DNA of 64,000 nucleotides from Scatophagus argus (taxonomy: Eukaryota; Chordata; Actinopteri; Scatophagidae): the NCBI RefSeq assembly GCF_020382885.2, contig NC_058493.1:22317499-22381498 (forward strand). Reading direction: 5' to 3'. A model generated the notes under the pieces. That model did no database searches, was not told the DNA's origin, and saw only the letters and a list, made by a program, of their open reading frames with translations. The position numbers and the translations under genes are program-made. Every line of letters begins with the position of its first letter. Position 1 is the first letter of the stretch. Of this stretch, positions 17,454 to 29,900 are shown in pieces.

Positions 17454-18395
17454 TCAGTAGTGATCATAATGAGGTCTCTGATGATGGGAGTTGTATCTCT
17501 GGTTGGAGCTTGGGGGGCCTGATTGATACCCACTGCCATGGCCCGAGTACCTGTCTCTGTCATGCCAGTGCTGCTGCTGCTCACGATGGTCGCCTCTCCA
17601 ACCCCGGTCTCCTCCCCAACCTCGGCCTCCACCCCACCCACGACCTCCGCGTCCACCACGATCCTGGTACCTAGACGGAGACCAATATAAAACAGCAATA
17701 TTGAACAACAGGTACTAACACATGCATGACATGGAACATGTTAAAACCAACAAAAAACAGTTCACAATTGCCAAGAAATCTGTTTTTTTTTTCATAGTCA
17801 TGTACTTCTAGGCACTAAAGGGAAGATACTATTACTTTTAATTTATTACTATTAATTTGCACTGCATGTGCACTGCTGTTGCCTGTAATTTTGCATTTTG
17901 GGTCTAATTGCTCTTGTATAGTTTCTATTCTTACTATTTTATCTAATCACTTATTGGACTTTTGTTTAGTCATATTGCTTTTATTTTTCCATTTTAAATG
18001 CAATATGTCTCTCAGCAAAAGTAAAACCAAAGATGTAAGCAGTGTGGGATCCTGGAAGTTGTCTTCATTGATAAACAGCCACCATTGCCGGTCAAGAAGA
18101 AAGGTTTACTGATGAGAAAATGTTTATTCGATCGTTTACTCGCCTTTGTGGATTTCCCCCTTTAATTCTGAGTCTCAGTGAAACATACAACACTAACAAT
18201 GGCTAACTTCGCGAGCTAACATTACCGGTTATCCCTGCCTCTGTGGTTTCCTCCTCCCCGACTCCTCCACTCTTCGACGACAGGAGGGGGGTCGGGTGGC
18301 CGGCTCACATACTGCTGGTATTCATGGTCCTCTGAAGTAAATCTGTGGGCAAACATCTCCTCGTATTTCTGCAGATTTTCCGTGGTCTCGGCCAT
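17454..18395 (-). CDS. RAMAC: RAMAC (FAM103A1), RNA guanine-7 methyltransferase activating subunit (128 aa, 2 coding exons)
   Basis: This nuclear protein binds and activates RNMT, which methylates the guanosine of the mRNA cap. Coding exons are 18226-18395 (ATG at 18395-18393) and 17454-17670; the GT donor is at 18225-18224 and the AG acceptor at 17672-17671, and together they make 387 nt. The N-terminal RNMT-activating segment is conserved: [19 protein letters not shown], then [19 protein letters not shown]. It is followed by an Arg/Gly/Asn-rich RNA-binding stretch and a Gln/His/Tyr-rich tail ending RPHYDHY (RPPYGYY in human). Human RAMAC is 118 aa. An AG lies one base before the ATG (at 18398-18397), so the gene has a separate 5' UTR exon; a likely donor for it is at 18656-18655. 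It is head-to-head with HOMER2. Confidence 0.94.
18020..18105. repeat. Short repeat fragment in the RAMAC intron, related to one at 63.08 kb
   Basis: AGTGTGGGATCCTGGAAGTT followed by GATAAACAGCCACCATTG here parallels AGTGTGGGATCATGGGAGTT followed by TTAAACAACCAAGATTG at about 63084-63136. The two probably derive from one interspersed element. Ends and class are unknown. Confidence 0.45.
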
Positions 18396-19711
18396 ACTGC
18401 AAAAACAAATGGAAAGCTACAGAGCCACTGGATATCACGACATAGGTGCTAATACGGTTACACAAAAAGTTACTAGCGGATACTTTTGTTTTAATGTGCA
18501 TGTTATGAATTAAGCCAAATCCCCTGTGAAACAGAACAATAAAAACTGGACTGCTGTGGAGCGGGATTAGCTAGCGTTAGTCAAAATCAGCGCACATTCA
18601 GCACAGAACATACGATAAAAGCAGCAACTGCCGTAACATTAACTTTAAATACACACCTTTGCACGAGCTCAAAATTGATAGCCTTCGCTACACGCTAACA
18701 CGTAACGACTTGTCTAGAGTAATTATAAATGTGTACATATGTGGAGGAGGAAGTCCCACTTTCAGTACATCACTGAAATGCTTCCCCTCGGAACAAGTAA
18801 ACATATTTGAGTGTTCCGGGGGCGCGCGCACCTGAAAGTGATTGAGTCGCTGATGACTGTTTTCTGTCAATTAGAAGCTGGACTAACGATCAATGTCTTG
18901 TCTGATGTTTGATACCAAGGATTGATTTTAAATCCAATTTCCAGAGACACACTTTGAGCGGAAGATATCAGCAAACGAATGACTTGCGCAGCTAATCGCG
19001 TGAATTTGTTATTATTTCTAATTTACGATAAACTGCTAAAAGTCATCGCAGTCACTTAAAACATGTAAGTACACTTGAATATATTCTTAAAGAAACAGTC
19101 GGCGTTTTGTCGTTTTAAAGAGCATTTTTTTTTAATACTACGATTTTATTTGCTTCGTGGTTTCACACCACAGTTTGAAACCAGAGACACCGCAGGTTTA
19201 GAAAAGTGTGGGCGGCTCAGGCAGGCGTGTGAGCAGGTGGAAGCCGCTCCGTGTCGCTGCTGCTGTCGCCTCTCAATGAAACTCAATACCGCCGGGGAGG
19301 AAGAAACTCCGCGCAGCGAGCAAGCCGGGGAAACGCAAGCATTAACTTAATTCATCAGTTTGAAGAGACAGAGGAAGGAGGCGTTCTGAAGTGGGATTTA
19401 TTGTGCTTGCGTGCCAGAAGAGGAAAAACAAACAAACAAGCGATCATAAAAAAAAAAAAAACTTGGTGAAATGACGAGCGCTGTGTGAGGCTGAGCTTGA
19501 CAACCCGGAGAATCGAGTTTACGAAGAAGTGCTCTCATATTTCAGTTGTCCGTCAGCAGCAAGAGGACTTGCTCGAAGCCGGGGAATGAACTCTTCGGAC
19601 CGCTAATCACCTCTGGACTTGGACCGCGCTTTAAAAACACAATTTTCCTCCCAACCCGCAGCCTATAGAGCCCGCATACAGCAAAAGGAGTTGTTCCTCA
19701 AGTCCGCGGCG
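18396..19711. promoter_or_regulatory. Divergent RAMAC/HOMER2 promoter region and 5' UTRs
   Basis: This 1.3 kb separates the RAMAC ATG (minus) from the HOMER2 ATG (plus). The RAMAC 5' UTR exon probably ends at 18657. GC-richer sequence with CpGs begins near 18820 (GGGGGCGCGCGCACC) and again at 19190-19680, the likely HOMER2 leader. No TATA box is evident. An A-tract at 19448-19461 lies inside the probable HOMER2 leader. Start sites cannot be placed precisely. Confidence 0.5.
19276..19606 (+). promoter_or_regulatory. Three candidate uORFs in the HOMER2 leader
   Basis: If transcription starts upstream of about 19270, the HOMER2 leader carries three short upstream reading frames. They are 19276-19350 (24 codons), 19471-19488 (5 codons) and 19586-19606 (6 codons). 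All terminate before the main ATG at 19712. Their use depends on the unmapped start site. Confidence 0.4.
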
Positions 19712-22124
19712 ATGGGGTGAGTAATCCACAAAGCTCTGCCCTTCAGAGCGCCTCTAATGACACCTGCACCGGCTGAAATTTTATGCGTGTGTGCGGTGAA
19801 GGGAAAAAAGAAACAACGCGACCGAAACCTCTATAACTGTCTACTTTACCTGGCAAGCCTCGGACTGAATTTGATTAACACAGTCGCTTTTCCCCAGCGC
19901 TTGTCAGTACGTGCTGAGGAAGACCCCAATTTGCTCTTCTGTTGCCGGATTATTTGGCAGCGAGGGGAAATTTCTAAGAGGTGACTTGAACTGGTCGTCG
20001 CTGTCTGTGAAAGATTCCGATTTTATTTTATGGTTGTATGAAAATGCTTGATGCCATACTTCTAAATGGATGGATTTAGATGGAATTTCAAGTGGAGCTA
20101 TCTGATTTCCCCCTTTTTGAATACTTCAGTCCCTCCTCATCTGTCTGTGGGAATACGGTTTTGAGAGGGCTGTGATATGGAGGTGTCAGAGTCAACAGTG
20201 CCCACTAATAAGGGGAGATGTGTGTTGTCCACAGGGCTCGAGGTAGTCGTGCACTCCCACAGTTGTTTACAGATTACAGTACATATTTTGCCTCCATAGT
20301 CTACTGTGGTGTGAATGTTGACTCTGTGGCTCAATGCCACGCATAGTTATGCAATCGCCAGCTCTCTTCACATCTAAAAACATTCCTGAGTTTTCTCTCT
20401 GTGGAGTACTCCTCTTTGCATGGCTTTTTGTTTGACTTGTATAGCAATAAAGAAATGGCAGTAACAGCAGCTCAGTACAATTAATGTCTTCCGGAATCAA
20501 ACCTGACCCTGATTAATTTATGGTGAAGTTCCATCTGTGGCATTAACGTCAACTCAGATGCGGCATTAATGTTGACAGGAATTTTTAAAAAAAGACACTC
20601 TGTGTCACAGTGCTTGTTTTTCCTGACCTGACATGTTTTTGTTTTTTTAATATGTAAAGAAACCAGTTTAACAGTCCTGACTCTTTCTCAAGAGTTTGGA
20701 TTACTCATCGAGCAGGTTTGGAACTGAAGGGACTCAATAGCGTTGTGTCATGAAACTGGCCAAGTGGACCAGCAGCAGCAAGGCAGGAGGTCACACCTAC
20801 TGTGCTGTCAGCAACATGGCAACAAGTTTCCTTTTTCCAGGTCCCTGGTTTCAGTCAGTGCTAACCTGACAGCTGAATACCTTTTTGGAAGACTGAAACA
20901 AACGGCTTCCAGGAAATATCACCTGGGCAGCCATTCTTTAAACCATCTGCTCAGGGTCCCAAACTGGTAGGATTTGTTTTTGGTTGCAACTCAATACCAT
21001 TTTCATCATCCATTAATTTTTGCTAATTATTCTGTCAACGCATCAGTTAATTTTTTTTTTGTCTATAATATGTCAGAAAATAGGGAGTCCATTAAAAGTT
21101 ATGAGAGCCTAAAGGTGATGTCTTCAAATTGCTGATCACGAAAAGCAGCAAATATTCACATCTGAGAAGCTGCAACCAGCAGATGTCTGACATTTTTTGG
21201 CTCAGGAATGACTTGGTAAATTGGTGCTAATTTATTTTCAGTCACTTAATCAACTACGCATTTCTAGGGCTGCAATAACAGTTACTTTGATTACTGATTA
21301 ATCTACAGTAATTTCTCTGTGTCTTAAAGGTCCAGTGTGTAGGATTTTATTTGATAATCAATTTTGATATTCAAAATTATGTTTTCTTGATTTTATATAT
21401 TTTTTTTAATTACCTTTTAGAATGAGCCTTTTATATTTACAAGAGGGAGTGCATTCACTTCCATCGAGCACCGCTATGTTTCTACAGTAGCCCAGAGCGG
21501 ACAAACCACCAAACACTGGCTCTAGAAAGGCCCTTTTGTGTTTCTAGTGGAGGGTGAAACCAGTGGTATTCAGTTGGTTGCAGTCTGCAACGTCACCACT
21601 AGGTGCCACTAAATCACACCTTTAAATCTATTACATTTGAGAAAAACGGTGTAAAAGAATGATCATTAGTGTCCTAAAGCCCACACTACCATCTTTAAGT
21701 TGCTAATCTTCCCCAACCAACACATATAAGAAAATATGCAGTTTCTTATTAATTAAGACAAAGAAAAGCAGGAAACACTCCATCTTTGAGAAATAGAAAC
21801 ACGGGAATAATTGATATTTATTATTATTATAACAATTTAAAACGGTTGATTATTTTTCTATCAGTCAGTTGTTTCAGTATTGAGTTCACATGTTTGCTGG
21901 TTATGCAATGCATTACCTCCTGACGGCTCTTGGTAGTGATGCAATATGTTCCGCCCTAAATGACCAGCTGATAAAGATAAAAGAGAGTGTGTGTTTGGCG
22001 GCAGGAACTATGGATCGTTTGTGGTGTTTTTTTTTGTCCCCCCTCAAGATTTTTTTTCAGGTGTCCCTTTGTCCCTGAATCTCTTGGCTGCTAAATGTAG
22101 TTATAGATTAACTATACCTCTCAC

Positions 22125-22162
<38 letters not shown>

Positions 22163-25100
22163 TAACGCTCAGTATCTTGTCCCTTTTCTACAACAGGTCT
22201 GTAATCATGTTATGTATCAGTACCTTCTTGACTTTGACACAGTTGTTGTCGATCACGCCATTGCATGATTTGTAAAGCACAACACTGTATGTGCTGGTCC
22301 AAATTATAGCAGCATGCCCAATAAATCTAATCTATGTAATTCAAGATTATTGATATTGAAGAGAGTCAGGAAATTCTGTTAGGTGTTAAAGAAAGTGACG
22401 GCAATTGTATTTTTAAGTACAGTTTTGCAGCTTAAGTGCTGCATCTCTGGAGTTATTCGAGAATAAAGCTCAGATTGCCAGAGAGCCTCTTCTTACTGAA
22501 TAAGAGGTCACACAGACAGCAATGCAATCAGCATATTGCTATTTAGAATAAGCCATGCTTGGAGCAGCCCTGAAACGGGGATAGAGTATAATCTCCTGGC
22601 TGGCCAGAGAGTGACGGCTGAAGGCTTAACACTCATTGATTAGGCTCTGTGACATGTGACGTTGCAGTGGATCTCTTCGCTGCCCGGGCAGGAGAGTGGA
22701 CTGTAAGCCTAATCAGAGTGTGTGCTCTCTCTGTAGCTGGAGGCTGGAGACGAAGATTGTAGACGTTTAGTAAGGGAGTACAAGCAGTTCGTACTGTTTA
22801 AGAATCATGGGTAAATGAAAGGGGACAGACTGACGGCGGATTGGACGTCTCCTCACCAGATGGTTGAGGCCTAGGAGGCCATCTGCTGCCGTGCTGGGCT
22901 TCTGTGGAGACTTCCTCACTTCCTTTTTCTCTGAGATCTCAGAATGATTGGAGCTCTGCATCCTTTTGCCTCAGTGTGCTAGAGGACGACCTGCTGTGGT
23001 TGTTGGTTTGAATCTGGCCTGATGCCTTCGTTGTATGGGATTTGCTCTCTTTCCATCTCTCACACCAGTTTAATGAGCTGTACTGGCATGTGGTACAGTT
23101 CAGTAGACTGCGATGCCAAATCATTGGTAGCAATAATGAAGGTCACCTTTAGTGATAGCAGGTAAAACAAAAAAGTCATTTCAAACAGACAGATTAAAGA
23201 TTAAGAATGTCATGAAAGTGTTAAATATATAGCATCCTACCAGTACAGTAGAAGTAAGTAATTGATTAATCTAGCAATTATATTTTTGATTAGTGGTTCC
23301 TTATCTGAAGGTTGTGTCCTGCCAAAGTCCCAAGATGATGAAGGGAACAAAGTATGTCAAAGATATCTCTGGCACACAAAATGTTTACTGGATTCTCAAT
23401 TTCCTTTCTTTTTTTCTTTTGAAATATAGTACACATACGCTACATATAATGTAAATACTGCACCTCGGGTTTCTGAAAAACGTTTACACACAACTTATCA
23501 TAAATAGACACCAGCGGGTCACATTTTAAGGATCTGCAAGCCAAAAAGCACAAGTTATTCGCAGGTTATCGACATTGTTGTTGATATCATTTATTTGTTG
23601 CTCGGTCATTGACTCGACTAATCGTTTCAACGCAATACAATGCATCAAGTAGCTGAAGTGACGTATGCAACTGCAGAATGAAGCTGAACAAAGCAAAGCA
23701 GTCACTGCTGATCACTTTCAGTCCTCAGACCTTCATGAGTTTTGCCAGATGAAGTTCTGAGCACTGGAAAGAATGGTAGTAAAGTAAGTACAAAGGTATT
23801 GAGATTGTGTGTGTGTGTGTGGGATTTTAGTTTTTGATTGGACACCATACCCACCAATAAGCCTTTTTGGTTTGCAAGAAGCTTATCATAGCTAATTATA
23901 ACAAGCTAAAATGGCTAAAAAAGATTATTTACAGTATTTTCAGTCTTTCAATTGATAAATTCATTAATTGCTGCTTCACAATACTTCAGCATTAAGTATT
24001 TGTATTCGTCAGCAGGGATCTTAGTGTCCAAGTTATTACACCCCACAGTATCTGCTTGCAAACCTGACCTTCTTCAACCTCCTGACATCATTAGTACAAC
24101 ATCGTGTTTATTGCTCTAAAAGCCCAGGTGGTGTTGCACTGATGATCCCTCAGAGCCTTCCTCTCCTGCCTACTTTGCTCATTCACTCAGACAAAATGCC
24201 GCTCCCACTAATAGGCAGCTCTGCTCTCCAGCAGGCCTCGCAGCTAAAAATGACAGAGAGCCTCAGCTCTGTTCTGCTAACATATGAACTGCATTACGAC
24301 GGCTAATGAGAATCTGGGCTATTAAATTTAGTTTTTAAATGTTCATAAACGAGTTCTGCTTTGGTCGTCGCAACACATTTGCTTTTCACTTGCAGTTTTC
24401 ATATTGCTGGAGTCACCAGATCTGTGCACCCGGAGCCATAGATATGAGTTTCTCATTTTCCCTGGTTGACGGATTGGGAGAAGTTGTTCTTTTGTTACTC
24501 AGTGCCTCAGAAAAGTCACTTAGTGTTTTGCTACTAGTGCAAGTGGAAAAAGTGAGGAAGGATGCGTGTCAGTCTTCCTCCCCCTACTGCACTGTAGGTA
24601 CTTGACAAGTGACTAATGCAGCTTTTGTCACAAGTTCTTTGAACAGACAGAAATGCAAATTCCTTGTATGTGTCAGACCACTTAGGTTCAACGACTGCAT
24701 TTTCTACATATTTTCCTGGTAATGTAATTATCTTGAGTAACTGATGTACCCCGGCAATGGTCCTGCTTTTGTACCCGTTTCTTCAAGACAGCTTGACTGT
24801 TGTGAATTTAACTCAGCAGCACCTGAAGTGGTGAAGTAATGTAATGTGCTCACTGCTGTCTATTATGCACACGAGCAAGCTTAAAAGGCTTGTAATGCTC
24901 CCTAAGTCTTTTGCGAGACTGTTTGTCATCAGGTCACTGACAATAACGGGGGTGCATTTCCCTGAAAATGTCTGTTCAGGTTTGTTTTGCCTCTGGATAA
25001 TTCAGAGGCCGACGACATATTTCTGAACAGGCCAGTGATGTTATGAAGTTCCTCCGGCATTGAGATGTTGTCTCGCTAATGAAGAGATCCTAGCAAAGTG

Positions 25101-26944
25101 TCACAGGCTCATTCGCAGCATTGTGCCCGTGGGTCTTCGCCCAATAGCACCTGGATGCACAGTAGACTAGTTTATTTGTGCTCAGCCCATTTCACTCTAC
25201 AAACATGGTGTAAAACCCAGACATTGTGAGCTGATGCTATCTCTCTGCTGACCCACTTAGAGAGGAGACTTGACACCTCCGTAACAATACTGCCAGTTAA
25301 GAAAACGCCTGCGCTTATTTTACTAAAGAGTGTCATGTAAAAGGAACAAGAGTAGTCAAATTTAGTGCATACAAAAGTATAAATTAAGCCATTTTACATT
25401 TTTGAAATGTAAGCAGCAGTGTCAAACCCAACACTTAAATGTGTCTACATCTGTGTAATGATACAGCAGCATTAGAAGAACTGATGGGTGAAGTGAACTA
25501 CGCTGATCATCTTGTCATGGTGGCACCTGTTAAGGGTGGGGAAATATTCTGCTGGTTGTGGCCAAGGTGGTGGGCAATCTGATGCTTTAGACCGAGATTG
25601 CGTTTGAAGAGGTCCACAATCTACTTTTCAGGCAAATTACAGAAATCGTGATATTTAATGTCTATAGGGTATTTCAAAATTGAGAAAAACAATTTTAATT
25701 TAGATTGTGACCGTAGTTAAGTTGATGGTGATATTATTTTTTTATATGGCTGAATCGCTCACCCAGTGGTAGAGCAACATGACAAGGAGTTTAAAAGTGC
25801 TGACTTGGCCAACAAATTCCCCAGAACCCAGTCTGATCAAACATCTGTAACGAGCCTGATCCATGGAGGCGTCCGCCTTGCAACTTACAGGACTGCCGAT
25901 AACATCTTGGTGTCAGATACCACAGGACACTTCCAGAGGTCTTTTGGAGTCCATGCCTCAACATGTCAGAGCCCTGTTGGTGGCACAAGTGGGATCCACG
26001 CAGTGTAAGGCAGATGATTTTAATGTTGTGGCTGGTTGGTGTACGTGTGCTGCCTCACCACGTGAGGTGTGTGATTTCTACAGTTGGTAAGGACACATCA
26101 TGTTCACTTTCTGTTGAAACTTCTAATTCCTGTTAAACAGGCTGCAAAGCCTATTTGAGTTTTGGCGATTAACTGATTAACCTCAGATTTCCAAATGACT
26201 GATTATTATCTAAACTGCCGTATACATGTCTTTTTCACTCAGACAGAGAGGGCAGATGGCCGTGATTGATGAGAAAAGTTTGTTTTTGGAATGAGCCTGG
26301 ACTGGATTCTAAAACTCAGGAATCTGGATGAGGCTGTTTTCTTACAGCTGAGGAAAAACATACCTGAACTCTACAGGTGTCGCAGAGCACAAATGCAACG
26401 TGACTGCATCCAAACTTCTGGAAGATACAAGCTTGTCTGCTGTAATTCCCACTTCCTCCCACGACTCGGCGTCATCCTGAATCATCTTAAAATGTCGTCT
26501 TTAAGCAGCAGGATTATCCCTCTTCTTAGAAACTTCACTTAAAACTCTGGAGAATACTGTGTTTAGGCAAACACTCCTGGGGAGTGATAAAGCTAACATA
26601 GGATTTAAGAGAACAAGAGGCAGGTGGGCTTAGTCGTGTATCACTCAACGGTATTGCCGCTTCATATTCCTCTCAGGCTTGTGCAGTTTTCAGCACGCTA
26701 ACCTGCCACGCATCACTTTACTTCCTCAGAGCTGAATTTGTGGGTGTTTGTGTGCCGTCGTAACTCTTTTATGATATAGATTCCTTAAATGTGAAGTCTT
26801 TTGCTACAGACGTAGTCTTCAGGTATTTAGCTGTCAGCACATTCCTTCGTTCTTAAGTTATAGTTTCGCCAGAGCACAACACGACTGCTGCATCATCAGT
26901 GTGGATGGGTGTGTAGGTGTACGTAGGCACAGACAATATGGACA

Positions 26945-26976
<32 letters not shown>

Positions 26977-29900
26977 ACTTGTAAATTATTTAAAGCACCA
27001 GATGGGGACAGAGCACCCGACAGTCAGCGGGAGAAAGAATTCAGCAGCCATCAAGTCCCAAATGTCATCGCCTTTTTTGTTTTTGTTTTTTTTTTTCCTT
27101 ATCCAGTAAAATCAATCAACCTAATGCTTTTTATCTCGGGAAAAGCAGATCACTGGATTCCACCAACAGTTGTGTGAGTGCATCCATGTGTTCAGTGGTG
27201 GCCTTTCACTTCTCTTCTCCTGCCAGTGTGAGCTGGCTCCACACTCTGCCACTGCAAAGGTCAGCGTGTGTGTGTGTGTCTGTGTGTGTGAAAATGTAAA
27301 GCGACGATGGTGATCTGTATAATGGGTTTTGTTGTTCCCAAAACAGATGAAGTCTGAGATTAGGCTTAAAGGGGGCAGTGAATTTATTAGGCTTTCATTT
27401 CTGTGAGAACCGTAATCCCAGTGGAAGCAAAAGCTTTATTAGCTCATGAATTTTTGCTGTCTGTCTGTCTGACATTATTTGCCCGGGGACCTCGCAGTAG
27501 TGCATTAAAGTAATACTGAACCGAATGTCCTCTTGACATCTCACTTTTGCAAGTTGCTGTAATGCGTTACAGCAACAATGGCACCATCTGCACCCTGTTA
27601 ATGAAACGCCTCTGGAGGCTTAGCTAGTGGCTCAGAGAGAGAGAGGCTGTAGCATAGGTCCATCATCAAGGCAAAGAAGGCAGTCTGGTGACGCTTCTAT
27701 CACCATCGAACGCACAAGTCTGAATCCCTGAGCCTAAATTGATTATGCTAAATAAAGGGATGACCTCAAACCGTGGATGGCGTGTCGAGTTGTTTTCAAC
27801 TCATCAAATAATGACCTTAATAAATTTGGAAAGACATGTCATTGTTTACACCAGCAGCGTAAGAACATGCTCTAAGATGATTTGGATTTAGGCGTAATTT
27901 TTCTAAAAGTGTAATATTTGTAGTGGCTTTGTTTACTGTGCATGAAAGACTTCTCGCCACAGTGTCCAGCTCAGCAGTTTTGTACCCGCTTCACACATCT
28001 CATTCAAACCCTTCATGTTGTGAAAGTAAATGGCAGGCCAAGAAGGGAAAGCAAGCAACAGAAAGAATATGAGGAAGCATCAGGATTTCGCGAGGTTGAC
28101 GACACAAAACCGACGTTGTAGGAAGTTGGCAAAAAAAAAAAAACCTCTGGTGGCAGCACGTTTGTAACCATGAGTGGAGGTCTTGTGCAGTGGAGATTCT
28201 TGATCAGAGTCATTAGGTCAGATCTTCCTCAGTAGCCCCTGATGTGAAGCATATAAGGGACTTACTACAGTGAATGGGCCTACGAAAATCAAACTAATTA
28301 TTAATCAGAAAGTAGGCATTTTATGAAGAAAAAAATCCTCAGCATGTTTGTTTTAACTCAGGGATGCAGACATTTTAGTGAGAAACGGGGAATGTGAACA
28401 AAACTCTACAGCGCAAGTGAACTTACTGCTCAGCTGGCCATCAAGAGTAGTCAGGTAGTCAGTGAAGCTTCCGGCACTGATAGACACATGAACAATACTG
28501 AAGTACATACGTTTTGGTGTGACACCCAAGAACAAATGTTTCAACATCAAGAAGTGACTGGACGTTCAACAGATGCCAGGACAAAACAGATAAGAAGACA
28601 AAGAAACACAGAGACAGGAGACTGAGGCCATCTATCAGATTTTTCATGTCGGCTATAAAGAGAAGTGCTGTAACGAGCAGTGCATGCCAAATAAACTTTG
28701 CCCTGTCTGAGAGATGCATTCACTTCACATTTTAATTTCCAGCCGCATAAATACTTCCCCTTCCCCTTCCCCCTCCCGCATATTCCTCATCTGCATCCTT
28801 CATCGGGTTCTCGAGGTGCCCTCTGATCCCTCTCATCCAGCCACTTGACTTAATTATTCCTCACTCTCTGGAACTTTATAGAAGAGCATCACAACCTCCT
28901 GCACTCACCTTTTGAAACGAGAACTTCCAGTGGATAATTGAAACCTGCTGGGTGCAGTCCCTGTAAAGCCCTGTCGTTAAAGGGAAGTGCAAGTGTTTTC
29001 GGGTTGTTGTTTTTTGTTTTTTTTGTCCTCTCACTTTCACTGGAGATGTTCTTTCAGCGGTGGAGTGCCTGTAAAGTAGAGGTTGACCAGTTTATCGGTT
29101 TTGCGGTTTAATCAGCGGCGACAGGATATTTTACAAACTATCAACTGTGCAGCCTCCAATAGGTTTTGCATGGAGGCTCCACAAAGTTTAAGCAATCTCA
29201 TCATGTACCCAAAATAATTAATATTTAACTTTATTAAAGACAGTTGTTATTCATAATTTATGTTAAATATCCACTATCAGTCAACCTCTACTGTAAAGTT
29301 TGTATGGAGCTGAGAATATTAGTACTGCATGCAGTTTGTTCTTTTTTTTTACCACAAGTTGTACTTCAACAGTGTCCTAAATCGTGACAGTATGGCTCTT
29401 GATGCTGGTGAAGCAAGAAAAGTCTGAAAAAGGAAAATTCTGTACGTAGATTTTTCCTCTGTAATCGTTTTGTAATCAGAAGTAACTCAACAGCTGGAAG
29501 AAAAAGATCAAGCACCGTGTCCTTCCTCAAGGTGGGCTTAAATAATCTCACCTGTGTTTTGTACCAGACCAGTAAAGTGTATTCATGTTTAGTAAGCTGT
29601 TTGCTTTGATGCCCTGACAGACAGGAGAAGAGAATTTTCAGCTATTTTTCAGTACAGCTTTCATCTCTCTGCATCTGAGTCGAGCTATGGTGTATTTATG
29701 TATATGGATGTGTGTGTGTGTGTGTGTAATCAGTGTCGAGAGAGAGAGAGACATGCTTGTGTGTTTGGGTATTCATAAAGAAAAGCATTTCTGCTGTATT
29801 TTTTTATTTACAGTCCGCAGTAATTCGAGTTTAACGGGGTCCTGCTCCTTCACTGTTGGTGCTCATGTGAATCACATGAGTGCTGGGAAGAAGATTACTT

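Noticed and set aside
25766..26008. 80-codon plus-strand frame as a gene
   Set aside because: It is a scrambled, out-of-frame piece of a Tc1 transposase C-terminus next to its terminal repeat.
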